Assembly: GCA_937941715.1 (NCBI GenBank)
Contig: CALDGX010000205.1
Coordinates: 1 to 64,000 of the forward strand
Source of the DNA: an uncultured Chloracidobacterium sp.
GTDB taxonomy: Bacteria > Acidobacteriota > Blastocatellia > Pyrinomonadales > Pyrinomonadaceae
Direction: 5' to 3'
DNA length: 64,000 nt
Each line of letters begins with the position of its first letter. Within the stretch, counting starts at the first letter, position 1. Position numbers and translations under genes: made by a program. Under the pieces are notes generated by a model, which made no database searches, had not been told where the DNA came from, and saw only the letters and a program-made list of their open reading frames with translations. Of the stretch, positions 16,444 through 25,800 are shown piece after piece.

Positions 16444-18330
16444 TCAAACTGCCGCGGCCATTGCGGTCCGGATCTTTAGCGGCTGTATTTGTATCAGACT
16501 TTCCGGAGCATCGGCGAGCCAAGTCGTCGGGCACACGCCGCATGTAGTACATTTTTCGACAGCAGGACAGGGTAAGCTCGATTGAGATGCCCTGGCCTTT
16601 TCATGTTCGGACTTAAGAAACTCGAACGACAATCCGGAATCGACAATTGACCAGGGAAGGAATTCGTCATAGCTCCGGTCACGAGAGATATGAAAATGCG
16701 GATCGATGCCGGTTTCGCGCAACGCACGATTGATATCGCCCTTGTACCGGGCCGCGAGGTCAATGGCCTTTGCGACGCTGCGGTCGCCCGACGAGAATAG
16801 TGCCTGTTCGTGAGCGATCCGGGCCGACATATAGCGGACCTCGACATTCGGGATCTTGCTAAGGCCCTTGCACACGTACTTTATTCGCTGCTTAAGCTCT
16901 TTTTCTTCACATATTCCGTCCCACTGCAGCGGCGTGTTCGGTTTCGGCACAAAGCCGTTGAGTGATGGGATGATCTTGCCGGCACGGCCGAATTTCTTGC
17001 CCGCCTCCAGCATTCGGTCCTTAATGCGTTCGACGAGGACGAACATCTCATCCAGGTCCTCAGTGGTCTCGGTGGGCAGACCGACCATCATATAGAGCTT
17101 TATGGTGAGCATCCCGCGGTCAAAGACCGCGCCGCAGATATCGACGATCTCGTCATTGGTCAGATTTTTGTTGATCACACGCCGCAGCCGATCACTTCCG
17201 GTCTCAGGGGCAACGGCGATCTGCTGGTCGCGTGATTCGACAAGTGCGTCCAGGAGTTCGTCTGAGATCTGATCGAGGCGCAGGCTCGAAACCGAGATCC
17301 TGTAATCCATCGCCCTCAGTTCACGAAGAATGGTCGATATTTCGGGGTGATCACAAACCGCGGTAGAAACTAGTCCGATCTTGTTGGTCTTGTGCCGCCA
17401 TTCGCGGGCCTTTGCCAGAATGTCCTTGGCAGGCACGACACGCGGCGGGTAATAGTTGTAACCCGCCCAACAAAATCGGCATCCCTGGGAACAACCGCGT
17501 GAGATCTCGACCAACAGCCGGTCGCCCATCTCGGCACCCGGCGACCAGACCGATGTCGACGGGCAAAAAGTGTCCTGGTTTACCAAAAACTCCGCCAGTT
17601 CGGTCTCGCCCCGCTTGAGCGCACGCCGCAGCGTTCCCTCCTTTGGATTGACGGATGCGAGGGCCCGCCCGACACGACGCGGAACGCCTGCCACGTTTGG
17701 CAAATATTCAGCGACCGTACAATCATCGTTGTGCACGACATCGTAAAACGCCGGCACGTAAAATCCGCGGCCGATCAACGCCAGCTGCCGCAAAACGTCG
17801 TCCTTTGAACTATTCTCAAGTATCGCATCGATCAGTTGGTATGCGAGTATCTCGCCCTCGCCGACGGCGATCACGTCGGTGAAATCGGCGATCGGCTCCG
17901 GATTAAGGAACGACGCGGCACCACCCATTACGACCAGCGGGTGGCCGTCCGTACGGTCCTTTGACCAGACCGGAACCCCCGAGAGCTGGAGCATCCGGGC
18001 CATATTCAGATAGTCGGTCTCAAATGAGATAGAAAACGCGATAACGTCGAAGCCTTTGACGTGAGATTGCGTTTCGAGCGACATCAGCGGGGCGCCTGTT
18101 TTCTCGTATTCGGCCAGTTCATCCCGATCCGGCAGGAATACCCGTTCGCAGACGACGTCAGGGATCGCGTTAAAAAGCTCATACATCGTATGGAGGCCGA
18201 GGTTGGCCATACCTATCGAATGCGTGTTGGGATAGCAGAGTGCGATCCGGAGGGCTCCGCCGCGTTTTACGACGTAGCCTTCCTCCACGCTCAGCTTCTT
18301 TTTATAGCTTTCTATGATCCGCTTGCTCAT
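16444..18330 (-). CDS. B12-binding-type radical SAM protein (TIGR03960-like)
   Basis: 628 aa. N-terminal cobalamin-binding-like Rossmann domain (residues about 25-200; RIALCYPNTHSIGMANLGLH, FSISFETDYLNMARML, VMGGAASFLNPEP), then a radical SAM core with the [4Fe-4S] motif Cys280-x3-Cys284-x2-Cys287 in RGCSQGCRFCWAGYNYYPPR, and family features APETGSDRLRRVINKN and KLYMMVGLPTET. The C-terminus has an extra Cys cluster (CPAVEKCTTCGVCP), which may hold a second Fe-S cluster. The usual B12-binding DxHxxG is not evident, so B12 use is uncertain. In many genomes this family is fused to or followed by a DUF2344 protein; none is present here. Function unassigned, possibly RNA or tRNA-related in some lineages. 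Confidence 0.85.
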   Translation of the reverse strand: MSKRIIESYKKKLSVEEGYVVKRGGALRIALCYPNTHSIGMANLGLHTMYELFNAIPDVVCERVFLPDRDELAEYEKTGAPLMSLETQSHVKGFDVIAFSISFETDYLNMARMLQLSGVPVWSKDRTDGHPLVVMGGAASFLNPEPIADFTDVIAVGEGEILAYQLIDAILENSSKDDVLRQLALIGRGFYVPAFYDVVHNDDCTVAEYLPNVAGVPRRVGRALASVNPKEGTLRRALKRGETELAEFLVNQDTFCPSTSVWSPGAEMGDRLLVEISRGCSQGCRFCWAGYNYYPPRVVPAKDILAKAREWRHKTNKIGLVSTAVCDHPEISTILRELRAMDYRISVSSLRLDQISDELLDALVESRDQQIAVAPETGSDRLRRVINKNLTNDEIVDICGAVFDRGMLTIKLYMMVGLPTETTEDLDEMFVLVERIKDRMLEAGKKFGRAGKIIPSLNGFVPKPNTPLQWDGICEEKELKQRIKYVCKGLSKIPNVEVRYMSARIAHEQALFSSGDRSVAKAIDLAARYKGDINRALRETGIDPHFHISRDRSYDEFLPWSIVDSGLSFEFLKSEHEKARASQSSLPCPAVEKCTTCGVCPTTWLADAPESLIQIQPLKIRTAMAAAV

Positions 18331-18434
18331 ATGGTCAAACTTAAACGATAACAGAACGGCCTATTGCTGCCAATACAAAATTGCGGACGCCGACCGATGA
18401 TCAACGTCCGCTATGATCTGCTGGTACCGTAGTA

Positions 18435-19706
18435 TCAGTTCTTTTTCTTGTCTTTTTCAGGCTTTCCGCCGCCCGGAGTGACGTAGTATGGCCGATGCTG
18501 TACCTGGTAAACCTTGTCATCGTATACTCCGTCACCGTCAACATCGACTTTGACCTCGATCTTCGATCTGGTGCCCGGAGCTTTCTTTTCAGCGAGGTCG
18601 TAAGTCAGGCTGTACTGACTTCGCATAAGAGCATTGATCGACTGCAAATAGCCCGGGACCTCGCCCTCGAAAGTCATGGGAAAGTGCCTGCCGCCGGATT
18701 CTCGGGCAAGAGTGTTCATGATGTTCTGAGCCATCAGGAACGTCAATCGCCCGGGGCCGCCCGAGATATCGTCAGTCGCACCGAGGCGGTTCTCATACAT
18801 TTTAAAGAACAGATTTCCGGTACTGATGATGTAGATCGGGACGCCAGCTTCCTGAATGATCCTGCGGGCCTCGTCGTATCCGATCTTCGAAAACGTGTCT
18901 ATCCCGGAAGCAACCAGGATGATCGCTTTCCGCTTGGATCTGACCGCGACCATTCCGGCGTAGTCGGACTTTTCTTCCTTTGAGTTCTCAAGGACAACCG
19001 AATCGGCGCGTCCGCCAACGAGAGCCAGTTTGAGGGCGTCGAACATCGCGTTTTCGCGAAATGCCGGACGATTGCGAAGCAAAAGGTCGATAGTCGCGCG
19101 AATACGGGCCGGATCGTTTGTGAAGTCCGTGATCGGTGTCGGCCGCAGGTCATAAGCGATGACAGACGCGTAATCGTTCGGCGGTTTGATAAAGCCCGTC
19201 ATAAATTGAGCAACGGGCCGGATCACTTCAAAAGTGCCGGGGTCGAAGCGGCCGCCGGCGGCCGAACCGAGCACCTCGGTCCACTTGCTGTATTCGACCA
19301 CGAGCGTGACGGTGATCGGAGCATCAGGTGTCGCAAAACTCGAAATGTTCTGCTTTACGCCGTTCTCGAAGATCGCAAAATTGGCTTTATTAAGTCCGCT
19401 GATGATCTGTCCGGTCTTCTTATTGACCACAACGGCGTCGACCGCAACGACGTTCGTCTCGACCTTTTCAACAGTGTCGTCGATGATGGCGTTCTTTTCC
19501 TCTTCCCGGAGTTTGCGTTCTTCTTCGAGCTTTTTCAGTTCTTCTTCGGTCGGCGGCGTGGGCCGAGTGTTCTTTTTACCGCTTCCGGTGTTGGTGTCGG
19601 GCTTTTGCGGACGCGACTGTGCCCAAATATCGACACCCATCGCAGAGATGAGTACCGACAGGATCAAAGGGTAAGCGAAAACATACCTTGAAAGCGGATT
19701 TTTCAT
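18435..19706 (-). CDS. Secreted VWFA-related Acidobacterial-domain protein
   Basis: 423 aa from ATG 19706 (an in-frame GTG lies at 19715). Signal peptide, then a charged Glu/Lys-rich coil (about 35-75), then the family core: VAVDAVVVNKKTGQIISGL followed by NFAIFENGVKQNISSF, a VWA-like fold with RKAIILVASGIDTFS, and AGVPIYIISTG. The metal-site DxSxS is not preserved at the first strand (LVVEYSKW). The group TIGR03436 is known mainly from Acidobacteria and its role is unknown. The C-terminal segment DVDGDGVYDDKVYQV looks like a calcium-loop. Ends in a Lys/Gly-rich tail. One of the better taxonomic clues in the window. Confidence 0.85.
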   Translation of the reverse strand: MKNPLSRYVFAYPLILSVLISAMGVDIWAQSRPQKPDTNTGSGKKNTRPTPPTEEELKKLEEERKLREEEKNAIIDDTVEKVETNVVAVDAVVVNKKTGQIISGLNKANFAIFENGVKQNISSFATPDAPITVTLVVEYSKWTEVLGSAAGGRFDPGTFEVIRPVAQFMTGFIKPPNDYASVIAYDLRPTPITDFTNDPARIRATIDLLLRNRPAFRENAMFDALKLALVGGRADSVVLENSKEEKSDYAGMVAVRSKRKAIILVASGIDTFSKIGYDEARRIIQEAGVPIYIISTGNLFFKMYENRLGATDDISGGPGRLTFLMAQNIMNTLARESGGRHFPMTFEGEVPGYLQSINALMRSQYSLTYDLAEKKAPGTRSKIEVKVDVDGDGVYDDKVYQVQHRPYYVTPGGGKPEKDKKKN

Positions 19707-19807
19707 ATAATACACAGTTAAGATGCCCGAAACTATTTAGATACCGATTGTCCGCTTTTGGTTGGTCTAAATCAAGGTTATTTAGTTGCCGACGGCATTT
19801 AAGCTGA

Positions 19808-19839
19808 ACAAAGGCCGCTCGCGAACGAGCAGCCTTTGT
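19808..19839. terminator. Hairpin terminator
   Basis: Fourteen-base-pair stem (one G-T pair) with a 4-base loop, 19808-19821 with 19826-19839, running into a T-run on the plus strand (19839-19844). It lies just after the stop of the minus-strand gene at 19872, so it probably ends that message; the better T-tract is on the plus side. Confidence 0.75.
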
Positions 19840-19871
19840 TTTTTAAGCGAAATTGACCCTGAAGCCAGGGA

Positions 19872-20711
19872 TCATTGACGGCAAACGCGGTACGCAGCAT
19901 TGTAAGTTGTGCTCTGCGGAAAGTTCGCTATTCCCTCAAAACATGCACCGCTTGTAGCGAATCCGTTAAATTCGACTTCGGTTCCGGTGCCGCCGTCGAT
20001 CGTGAAATGGAGCGACTTGTTCTGCAAAGTGTTCTGATCCCAGAATCCGAAATAGTTCGAATACCCGGTCACCGTCAGCGTGCCGCCCAGATTAAGGTCA
20101 AGAGACAGGCCCGTCTGAACCGAACCCGGTGACATCTCGCACTCATAATATGAAGTCAGGCCGCGGCCGGAGCATGACGAGACGAGAAAGGTGCCGGACG
20201 AAACGACGTTATCCGGATACGTGAGCGTCGGTGAAAATGGACGCATGTTGTTGCCCGGATTGACCTCGTTGCCGCTGGTCGTTGACACGGTCGATACGAA
20301 CGATGGAGCGGTCGTCGAAACCTGAAATTCGAAGTTGAACCTTACGTATTTCGTCTGATTCTGGCTTATGTTGCCAAAATTGCAAACGATCTTATTCGAA
20401 ACGACGCTGCACGTGCCGCCGCTTGCCTGAATACCGGTGAGTTTCCCAAGTATGTATCGCGTGGGGCTGGTATTGGTCAGCGGAAACTCGACGGTCATCG
20501 TTACGCCGGTCGCAGTCTGATTGCCGATGTTCTTCACACGGCTGGTGTATTGATATGGCGACTCGACAAGCGGCGACGAGTTTCCCTGCCAGGTCATGAC
20601 CTCAAGATTTGGCGGCTGCGGCGGAGCGGCAACTGCTGAAATCGATCCGAAAGCGACGATCGCTGACATTAAGGAAAGAGCGAAAATGCTCCGTGAGACT
20701 AAGTTCTTCAT
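19872..20711 (-). CDS. Secreted protein with DUF11/CARDB-like repeat
   Basis: 279 aa. Signal peptide ending SAVAA near residue 29, then a beta-sandwich domain with SRVKNIGNQTATGVTMTVEF and SNKIVCNFGNISQNQTKYVRF, the pattern of DUF11/CARDB adhesin-like modules. The C-terminal half is rich in Gly, Thr, Ser and has paired cysteines (SCSGRGLTSYYECE; SGACFEG...YRVC). Likely extracellular or outer-surface, disulphide stabilised. Ribosome-binding site AGGAG is well placed before ATG 20711. No sorting motif is visible. Role unknown. Confidence 0.75.
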   Translation of the reverse strand: MKNLVSRSIFALSLMSAIVAFGSISAVAAPPQPPNLEVMTWQGNSSPLVESPYQYTSRVKNIGNQTATGVTMTVEFPLTNTSPTRYILGKLTGIQASGGTCSVVSNKIVCNFGNISQNQTKYVRFNFEFQVSTTAPSFVSTVSTTSGNEVNPGNNMRPFSPTLTYPDNVVSSGTFLVSSCSGRGLTSYYECEMSPGSVQTGLSLDLNLGGTLTVTGYSNYFGFWDQNTLQNKSLHFTIDGGTGTEVEFNGFATSGACFEGIANFPQSTTYNAAYRVCRQ

Positions 20712-20792
20712 TATTTTCTCCTGTAAGTTTTCTAGTTGAACACAAGATCACGCGTGTCCTGTACTTGTGAGAACGCAGGGATAGAAAGAAGC

Positions 20793-20809
20793 TTGCAACC
20801 AAATTGCAA
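20793..20809. promoter_or_regulatory. Two TTGCAA palindromes one helical turn apart
   Basis: TTGCAA at 20793-20798 and again at 20804-20809, 11 bases start to start, in the 270-base divergent region between the DUF11-like gene and the M1 peptidase. Possible operator for a dimeric regulator; unproven. Confidence 0.3.
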
Positions 20810-20980
20810 AAAAATGTAACCTTCGTCATATCAATACTTAAGCGGCGGCGACGATCGTGTTTTTGCCCCGATGCTCGACAACGCGTCGGTAATTTCATAC
20901 AGTTTCGAAAGACCCTTGAACCAATATATAAGTGTTTCCGAGGCCCCTCGGGCGTTCGTATGCGATCGGTGGACGATGAT

Positions 20981-22663
20981 ATGAAAGATTTTTTTGATCA
21001 CACGAAGCGAAATTTCCGCGCATATTTTGCGGCATTTGCGAGTCTTATTGTGTTGGCTTCTGCCGCGGCCCAAGTGTCGGCCCAGCCCAAACCGGTTACT
21101 CGCCAGGAAACAATGCGCGGTTCCGTCACACCCGAACGCGAATGGTGGGATGTCATGCATTACGATCTTTCGGTGCAGTTTCTGCCCGATACACGGATGA
21201 TAAAAGGGTCAAACGTCATTACCTTTAAGGTACTCAAGCCGGGAAACAAAATGCAGATCGACCTTCAGACGCCGCTTGCGATCACCCGTGCGGCATTTGG
21301 CGGCGAGTCGCTGAAATTCGAACGAGAAGGCAATGTTTACTGGCTCTATTTTGCAAATGAATTGAAAGCAGGTGCTGAGGCACGTGTGGAGATCGCATAT
21401 GAGGGCAGGCCCACAGCGAGCACAAACCCGCCGTGGAGCGGCGGCGTGACCTGGGGCCGCGACGACCTCGGCGATCATTACATTACGACCACGTGTCAGG
21501 GCATCGGGGCGAGCATTTGGTGGCCGAACAAGGATATCGGATACGACGAGCCGGATCGGGGTATGAAGATCAACATCACAGTTCCCGAAGACCTTTCGGC
21601 GGTCTCAAACGGCCGCTTAAAAGGAGTAGATCATGACATCAAGAATAAGACCAAGACCTTTCATTGGCAGGTCGTTAATCCGATAAATAACTACGGCGTC
21701 AACGCAAATATTGGCAAGTACGTCACGTGGTCGGAGAAATACCTCGGCCTTGGCGGGCCGCTGGATGTGAGCTACTGGGTGCTCGCACATCAGAAAGCGG
21801 CGGCAATGAAACAATTCAGGGAAGTCCCGCGAATGCTCAAGGCCTTTGAGTTTTGGTTTGGTAAATATCCCTGGTATGAAGACGGCTACAAACTCGTGTC
21901 AGTCTCGTATGCGGGAATGGAGCATCAGAGTTCGGTGACCTACGGCAACTGGTTCCGCAATGGATATCGCGGCCGCGACGTCAGTTTTACCGGCATTGGC
22001 TACAAATTTGACTTTATTATTGTCCACGAATCGGGTCATGAGTGGTTTGGCAATAACATTTCGATGAAGGACGCCGCTGATATGTGGATCCACGAAGGTT
22101 TTACTAACTACTCGGAAAATCTGTTCGTCGAGTATTACTGGGGCAAGAAGAGCGGCGAAGATTATGTGATCGGTAGCAGGCGTAATATCCGAAACGATTC
22201 GCCCATCATCGGCACCTACGGAGCCAACCGCGAGGGTTCAGGCGACATGTATTACAAGGGCGGTAATCTTCTTCATACGATACGACAGATCGTGGGTGAC
22301 GACGCCAAATGGCGCTCGATCCTGCAAGGGCTGAACCGGGATTTTTGGCACCAGACCGTCACGACACAACAGGTCGAATCCTACGTTTCGCAGCGTGCCG
22401 GCGTGGATCTCAGCAAGGTGTTTGATCAGTACCTTCGCGGGACACGGATACCGCTGCTGCAGTATAGGATCGATGGCGCCAAATTGTCGTTCAAATACGA
22501 CCGTGTGATCGACGGTTTCGCGATGCCGATCAGGATCACTGTCAACGGCAAAGAAAGTGTGATCGTACCTAACTCTGCGATGCAGACAATGTCATTTCCG
22601 GCCGAAATCACGTCCGTCGAGGTCAACCGTAATTATCTGGTCGACGCGGAATTGCTTAAGTGA
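20981..22663 (+). CDS. Secreted M1-family metallopeptidase
   Basis: 560 aa. Signal peptide (residues about 10-36), N-terminal beta-saddle domain, then the gluzincin core: substrate-anchoring GMEH at 312-315 (GAMEN equivalent), zinc motif His349-Glu350-x2-His353 in VHESGHEWFGNNI and the third ligand Glu372 in WIHEGFTNYSENL. The absence of the large C-terminal helical domain of ERAP/LTA4H-type enzymes fits bacterial M1 peptidases such as those of Acidobacteria. Start ATG 20981 follows GGTGG by about nine bases; frames reaching back to 20804 lack a signal peptide start. Likely a periplasmic or surface aminopeptidase. Confidence 0.85.
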   Translation: MKDFFDHTKRNFRAYFAAFASLIVLASAAAQVSAQPKPVTRQETMRGSVTPEREWWDVMHYDLSVQFLPDTRMIKGSNVITFKVLKPGNKMQIDLQTPLAITRAAFGGESLKFEREGNVYWLYFANELKAGAEARVEIAYEGRPTASTNPPWSGGVTWGRDDLGDHYITTTCQGIGASIWWPNKDIGYDEPDRGMKINITVPEDLSAVSNGRLKGVDHDIKNKTKTFHWQVVNPINNYGVNANIGKYVTWSEKYLGLGGPLDVSYWVLAHQKAAAMKQFREVPRMLKAFEFWFGKYPWYEDGYKLVSVSYAGMEHQSSVTYGNWFRNGYRGRDVSFTGIGYKFDFIIVHESGHEWFGNNISMKDAADMWIHEGFTNYSENLFVEYYWGKKSGEDYVIGSRRNIRNDSPIIGTYGANREGSGDMYYKGGNLLHTIRQIVGDDAKWRSILQGLNRDFWHQTVTTQQVESYVSQRAGVDLSKVFDQYLRGTRIPLLQYRIDGAKLSFKYDRVIDGFAMPIRITVNGKESVIVPNSAMQTMSFPAEITSVEVNRNYLVDAELLK

Positions 22664-22713
22664 CCTGACGTTGTTGACCCTCACGGTTTGAAAATATACA
22701 CTTCTCTTTTGAT

Positions 22714-22767
22714 AAGTGGTGAGTTATTGCGACTTGCGGCCACTTAAAATAAACCGCTAAACAGCAA
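22714..22767 (+). ncRNA. Candidate SAM-II-type riboswitch in metH leader
   Basis: The metH leader can fold as an H-type pseudoknot in the order known for SAM-II: P1 AAGTGG (22714-22719) with CCACTT (22740-22745), a 20-base loop, an A-rich linker (22746-22753), and a 3' strand containing GCTAAA. Loop segment TTGCGG pairs with CCGC-T-AA (22754-22760, the unpaired T as in SAM-II) and TTGC (22727-22730) pairs with GCAA (22764-22767). A weak promoter (TTGACC 22674, TATACA 22695, 15-base spacer) lies upstream. SAM-II RNAs repress methionine genes on SAM binding. Known members are mostly alphaproteobacterial, so this needs a covariance-model check. Confidence 0.55.
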
Positions 22768-22780
22768 AGAGTAGCAGCTA

Positions 22781-22825
22781 ATGACCTTACGGAGACTCTA
22801 TGCTTGTTCGGCATGGAGTTTTTGA
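22781..22825 (+). CDS. Possible 14-codon leader ORF before metH
   Basis: ATG at 22781 follows AAGAG (22767-22771 region) by about nine bases and encodes MTLRRLYACSAWSF, ending in TGA at 22823-22825, five bases before the chosen metH ATG in another frame. Its Shine-Dalgarno directly follows the 3' strand of the pseudoknot, so ligand binding could block leader translation and, by termination-reinitiation, metH. Could be fortuitous. Confidence 0.35.
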   Translation: MTLRRLYACSAWSF

Positions 22826-22830
22826 TTTGT

Positions 22831-25800
22831 ATGACAGCATTTCTTGATTTATTAAAAGAGCGGATCGTGGTCTTTGACGGTGCGATGGGTAGTAACCTGC
22901 AGGCCCTCGATCTGTCGATCGACGATTGGGGCGGGCCTAATTTTGAGAATTGCTCGGAAAATCTTCTCTATACGAGGCCTGACGCGATCGAGACCGTGCA
23001 CCGGAGCTTTCTGGATGTCGGCTGTGACGTGATCGAGACCAACAGTTTTGGCGGAAGCGAGGTCGTGCTGGCCGAATTTGGGATCGCGGACAAAACTTAC
23101 GACGTGAACAAAAAGGCAGCCGAACTGGCTAAGCGGTTGGCGAGCGACTATTGGACGTACGACAAGCCCCGGTTCGTCGCAGGTTCCATCGGCCCGGGCA
23201 CCAAACTGCCAACGCTCGGGCACATCACGTACCCAGCACTCAAGGAAGCGTACCGCGAACAGGTCCGAGGCCTGATCGACGGCGGCAGCGATATTCTTAT
23301 CGTCGAGACCTGTCAGGACCTTTTGCAGACCAAGGCTGCCCTCGCGGCGATCTTCGAACACTTCGAAAAGCATAAGATCAAACTTCCGGTCATCGCACAG
23401 GTGACGATCGAGGTTTTCGGGACGATGCTCAATGGTACTGAGATCGGGGCCGCGCTGACCGCGCTCGAGCCTTTCCCGATAGACGTGATAGGAATGAACT
23501 GCGGCACAGGGCCGCGTCATATGACCGATAGCTTTCGTTATCTTTGCGAAAATGCTCCGATGGCTGTCAGCGTCCTGCCGAATGCGGGGTTGCCCGAAGT
23601 CCGAGACGGAGCACAGTATTACGACGAGTCGCCCGAGAGCTTTGCGGAGCAGGTCGAGCATTTCGCCCGCGATTTCGGAGCGAATATCGTCGGCGGGTGC
23701 TGCGGTACGTCGCCCGAACATTTGCGGCAGGTCGTCGAACGAGTCGGTTCGTTGACGCCGAAACAGCGAAACGCAAGACTGATACCATCGGCGTCGTCGA
23801 TCTATTTCCAGCAACCGTACACGCAGGACGCCTCGTTTCTTATCGTCGGTGAGCGTGTCAACGCTTCGGGGTCGAAGAAGATGCGCGACCTCCTCGATTC
23901 GGAGGATTGGGACGGGCTGGTCAATCTCGCAAAATCGCAGGAGAAAGAAGGGGCGCATATTCTCGACGTGAATGTCGATTTTGTCGGCCGCGACGGCGTC
24001 GCCGATATGCACCAACTTGCCTCGCGTCTGGCTACGGCGGTCAAGATCCCGCTGATGTTCGATTCGACCGAGTGGGAAAAAATGGAGGCAGGACTTGAGC
24101 ACGCCGGCGGCAAATCGCTTCTCAATTCGACAAACTACGAGGATGGCGAAGAGCGTTTTCTCAAGGTCCTCGACCTTGCAAAACGATACGGTGCCGGCGT
24201 TGTCGTCGGTCTCATTGACGAGGAAGGCATGGCCCGGTCTTTTGACGCCAAGGTCAGGATAGCTCGGCGGGCGTACAAGCAGGCTGTCGAATACGGGATA
24301 GAATCGCACGATATCTTCTTTGATCCGCTGGCTCTGCCGATCTCAACAGGTATAGAAGAAGACCGTCGTAACGCCGTCGAGACGATCGACGCGATCCGGC
24401 AGATCCGTGAGGAGATGCCCGAGGCCAATATCATACTCGGCGTGTCAAACATCTCATTCGGCCTAAATCCTGCGGCCCGCGTCGTACTCAATTCGGTGTT
24501 TCTGCACGACTGTGTCGAAGCGGGGATGAATTCGGCGATCGTCAATGCGTCAAAGATCCTGCCGCTGATGAGATTTAGCGAGCTTGAGATCGAAACCGCG
24601 CGTGATCTGATCTATGACCGTCGAAAGTTTGAAGGTGATATTTGCACATATGATCCGCTCGGCGAATTTTCGAATATGTTTCAGGGCAAGACGGCCCAGT
24701 CGATCAAACCTGACATATCAAATCTGCCGATCGAAGAGAAACTAAAACACCACATCATCGATGGCGAGCGCATCGGACTCGAAGATTCGCTCAAAACGGC
24801 CCTTGAAAAGTATGATCCGCTCGAGATCATCAATGATATCTTGTTGGACGGGATGAAGACGGTCGGCGAACTTTTCGGGTCGGGGCAGATGCAGCTACCG
24901 TTTGTGCTACAGTCAGCCGAATCGATGAAAGCGGCGGTGAAATTCCTCGAGCCCTTTATGGAAAAGGTGGAGGGGACCAACAAAGGCGTCCTGGTGCTGG
25001 CAACCGTGAAGGGCGACGTCCACGACATTGGAAAGAACCTGGTGGACATAATTCTGACCAATAACGGCTACAAGGTCGTCAACCTCGGCATCAAACAGCC
25101 GATCGACGACATTCTGCGTGCGTGGGAAGAATCAGGCGGCGACGCGATAGGCATGAGCGGCCTTTTAGTCAAATCTACGCTTATCATGCGCGACAACCTT
25201 GAGTTGATGAATGAGCGCGGCGTCACAGTGCCGGTGATCTTAGGGGGAGCGGCACTTAACCGGCGATATGTTGATCAGGATCTGATCCCGCTTTACAAGG
25301 GCAAGTTGTTTTACGCCCGCGACGCGTTCGACGGCCTGCACGCGATGGATGAGATAACCCGAAAGTCGGCGGACGAGGTCGCCGAACAGGCAACTGGCTC
25401 GGTCGTGCCTGATCCCGGAACGACGCCCAAAGCAATTGTCGCTAATCCAGCGGCGGGCGGAGTCGATGACGAAGACCTCGTCGGCGAAGACGCTAAACTC
25501 GGCGTTGAGGCAGCAAGGGTATCGAGCCGTTCGTCCGGCGACACCTCGCACACTGCGCGATCGTCGGTCTCGCAGGATGTTAAGATACCCAAAGCACCGT
25601 TTTATGGGGCAAAAGTGGTCGAGATCACTGATCTCACAAAGGTCTTCGATTTTATTAACGAGACGGCGCTGTTCAAGGGCCAGTGGCAGTACAAACAGGG
25701 ACGGAGTTCAATGGAGGAATATCAACAGGTCCTCCAGGATACGGTTTTTCCCAAATTCACCGAGATCAAGGCAAAGGCCATCCGGGAGAGATTACTCGAG

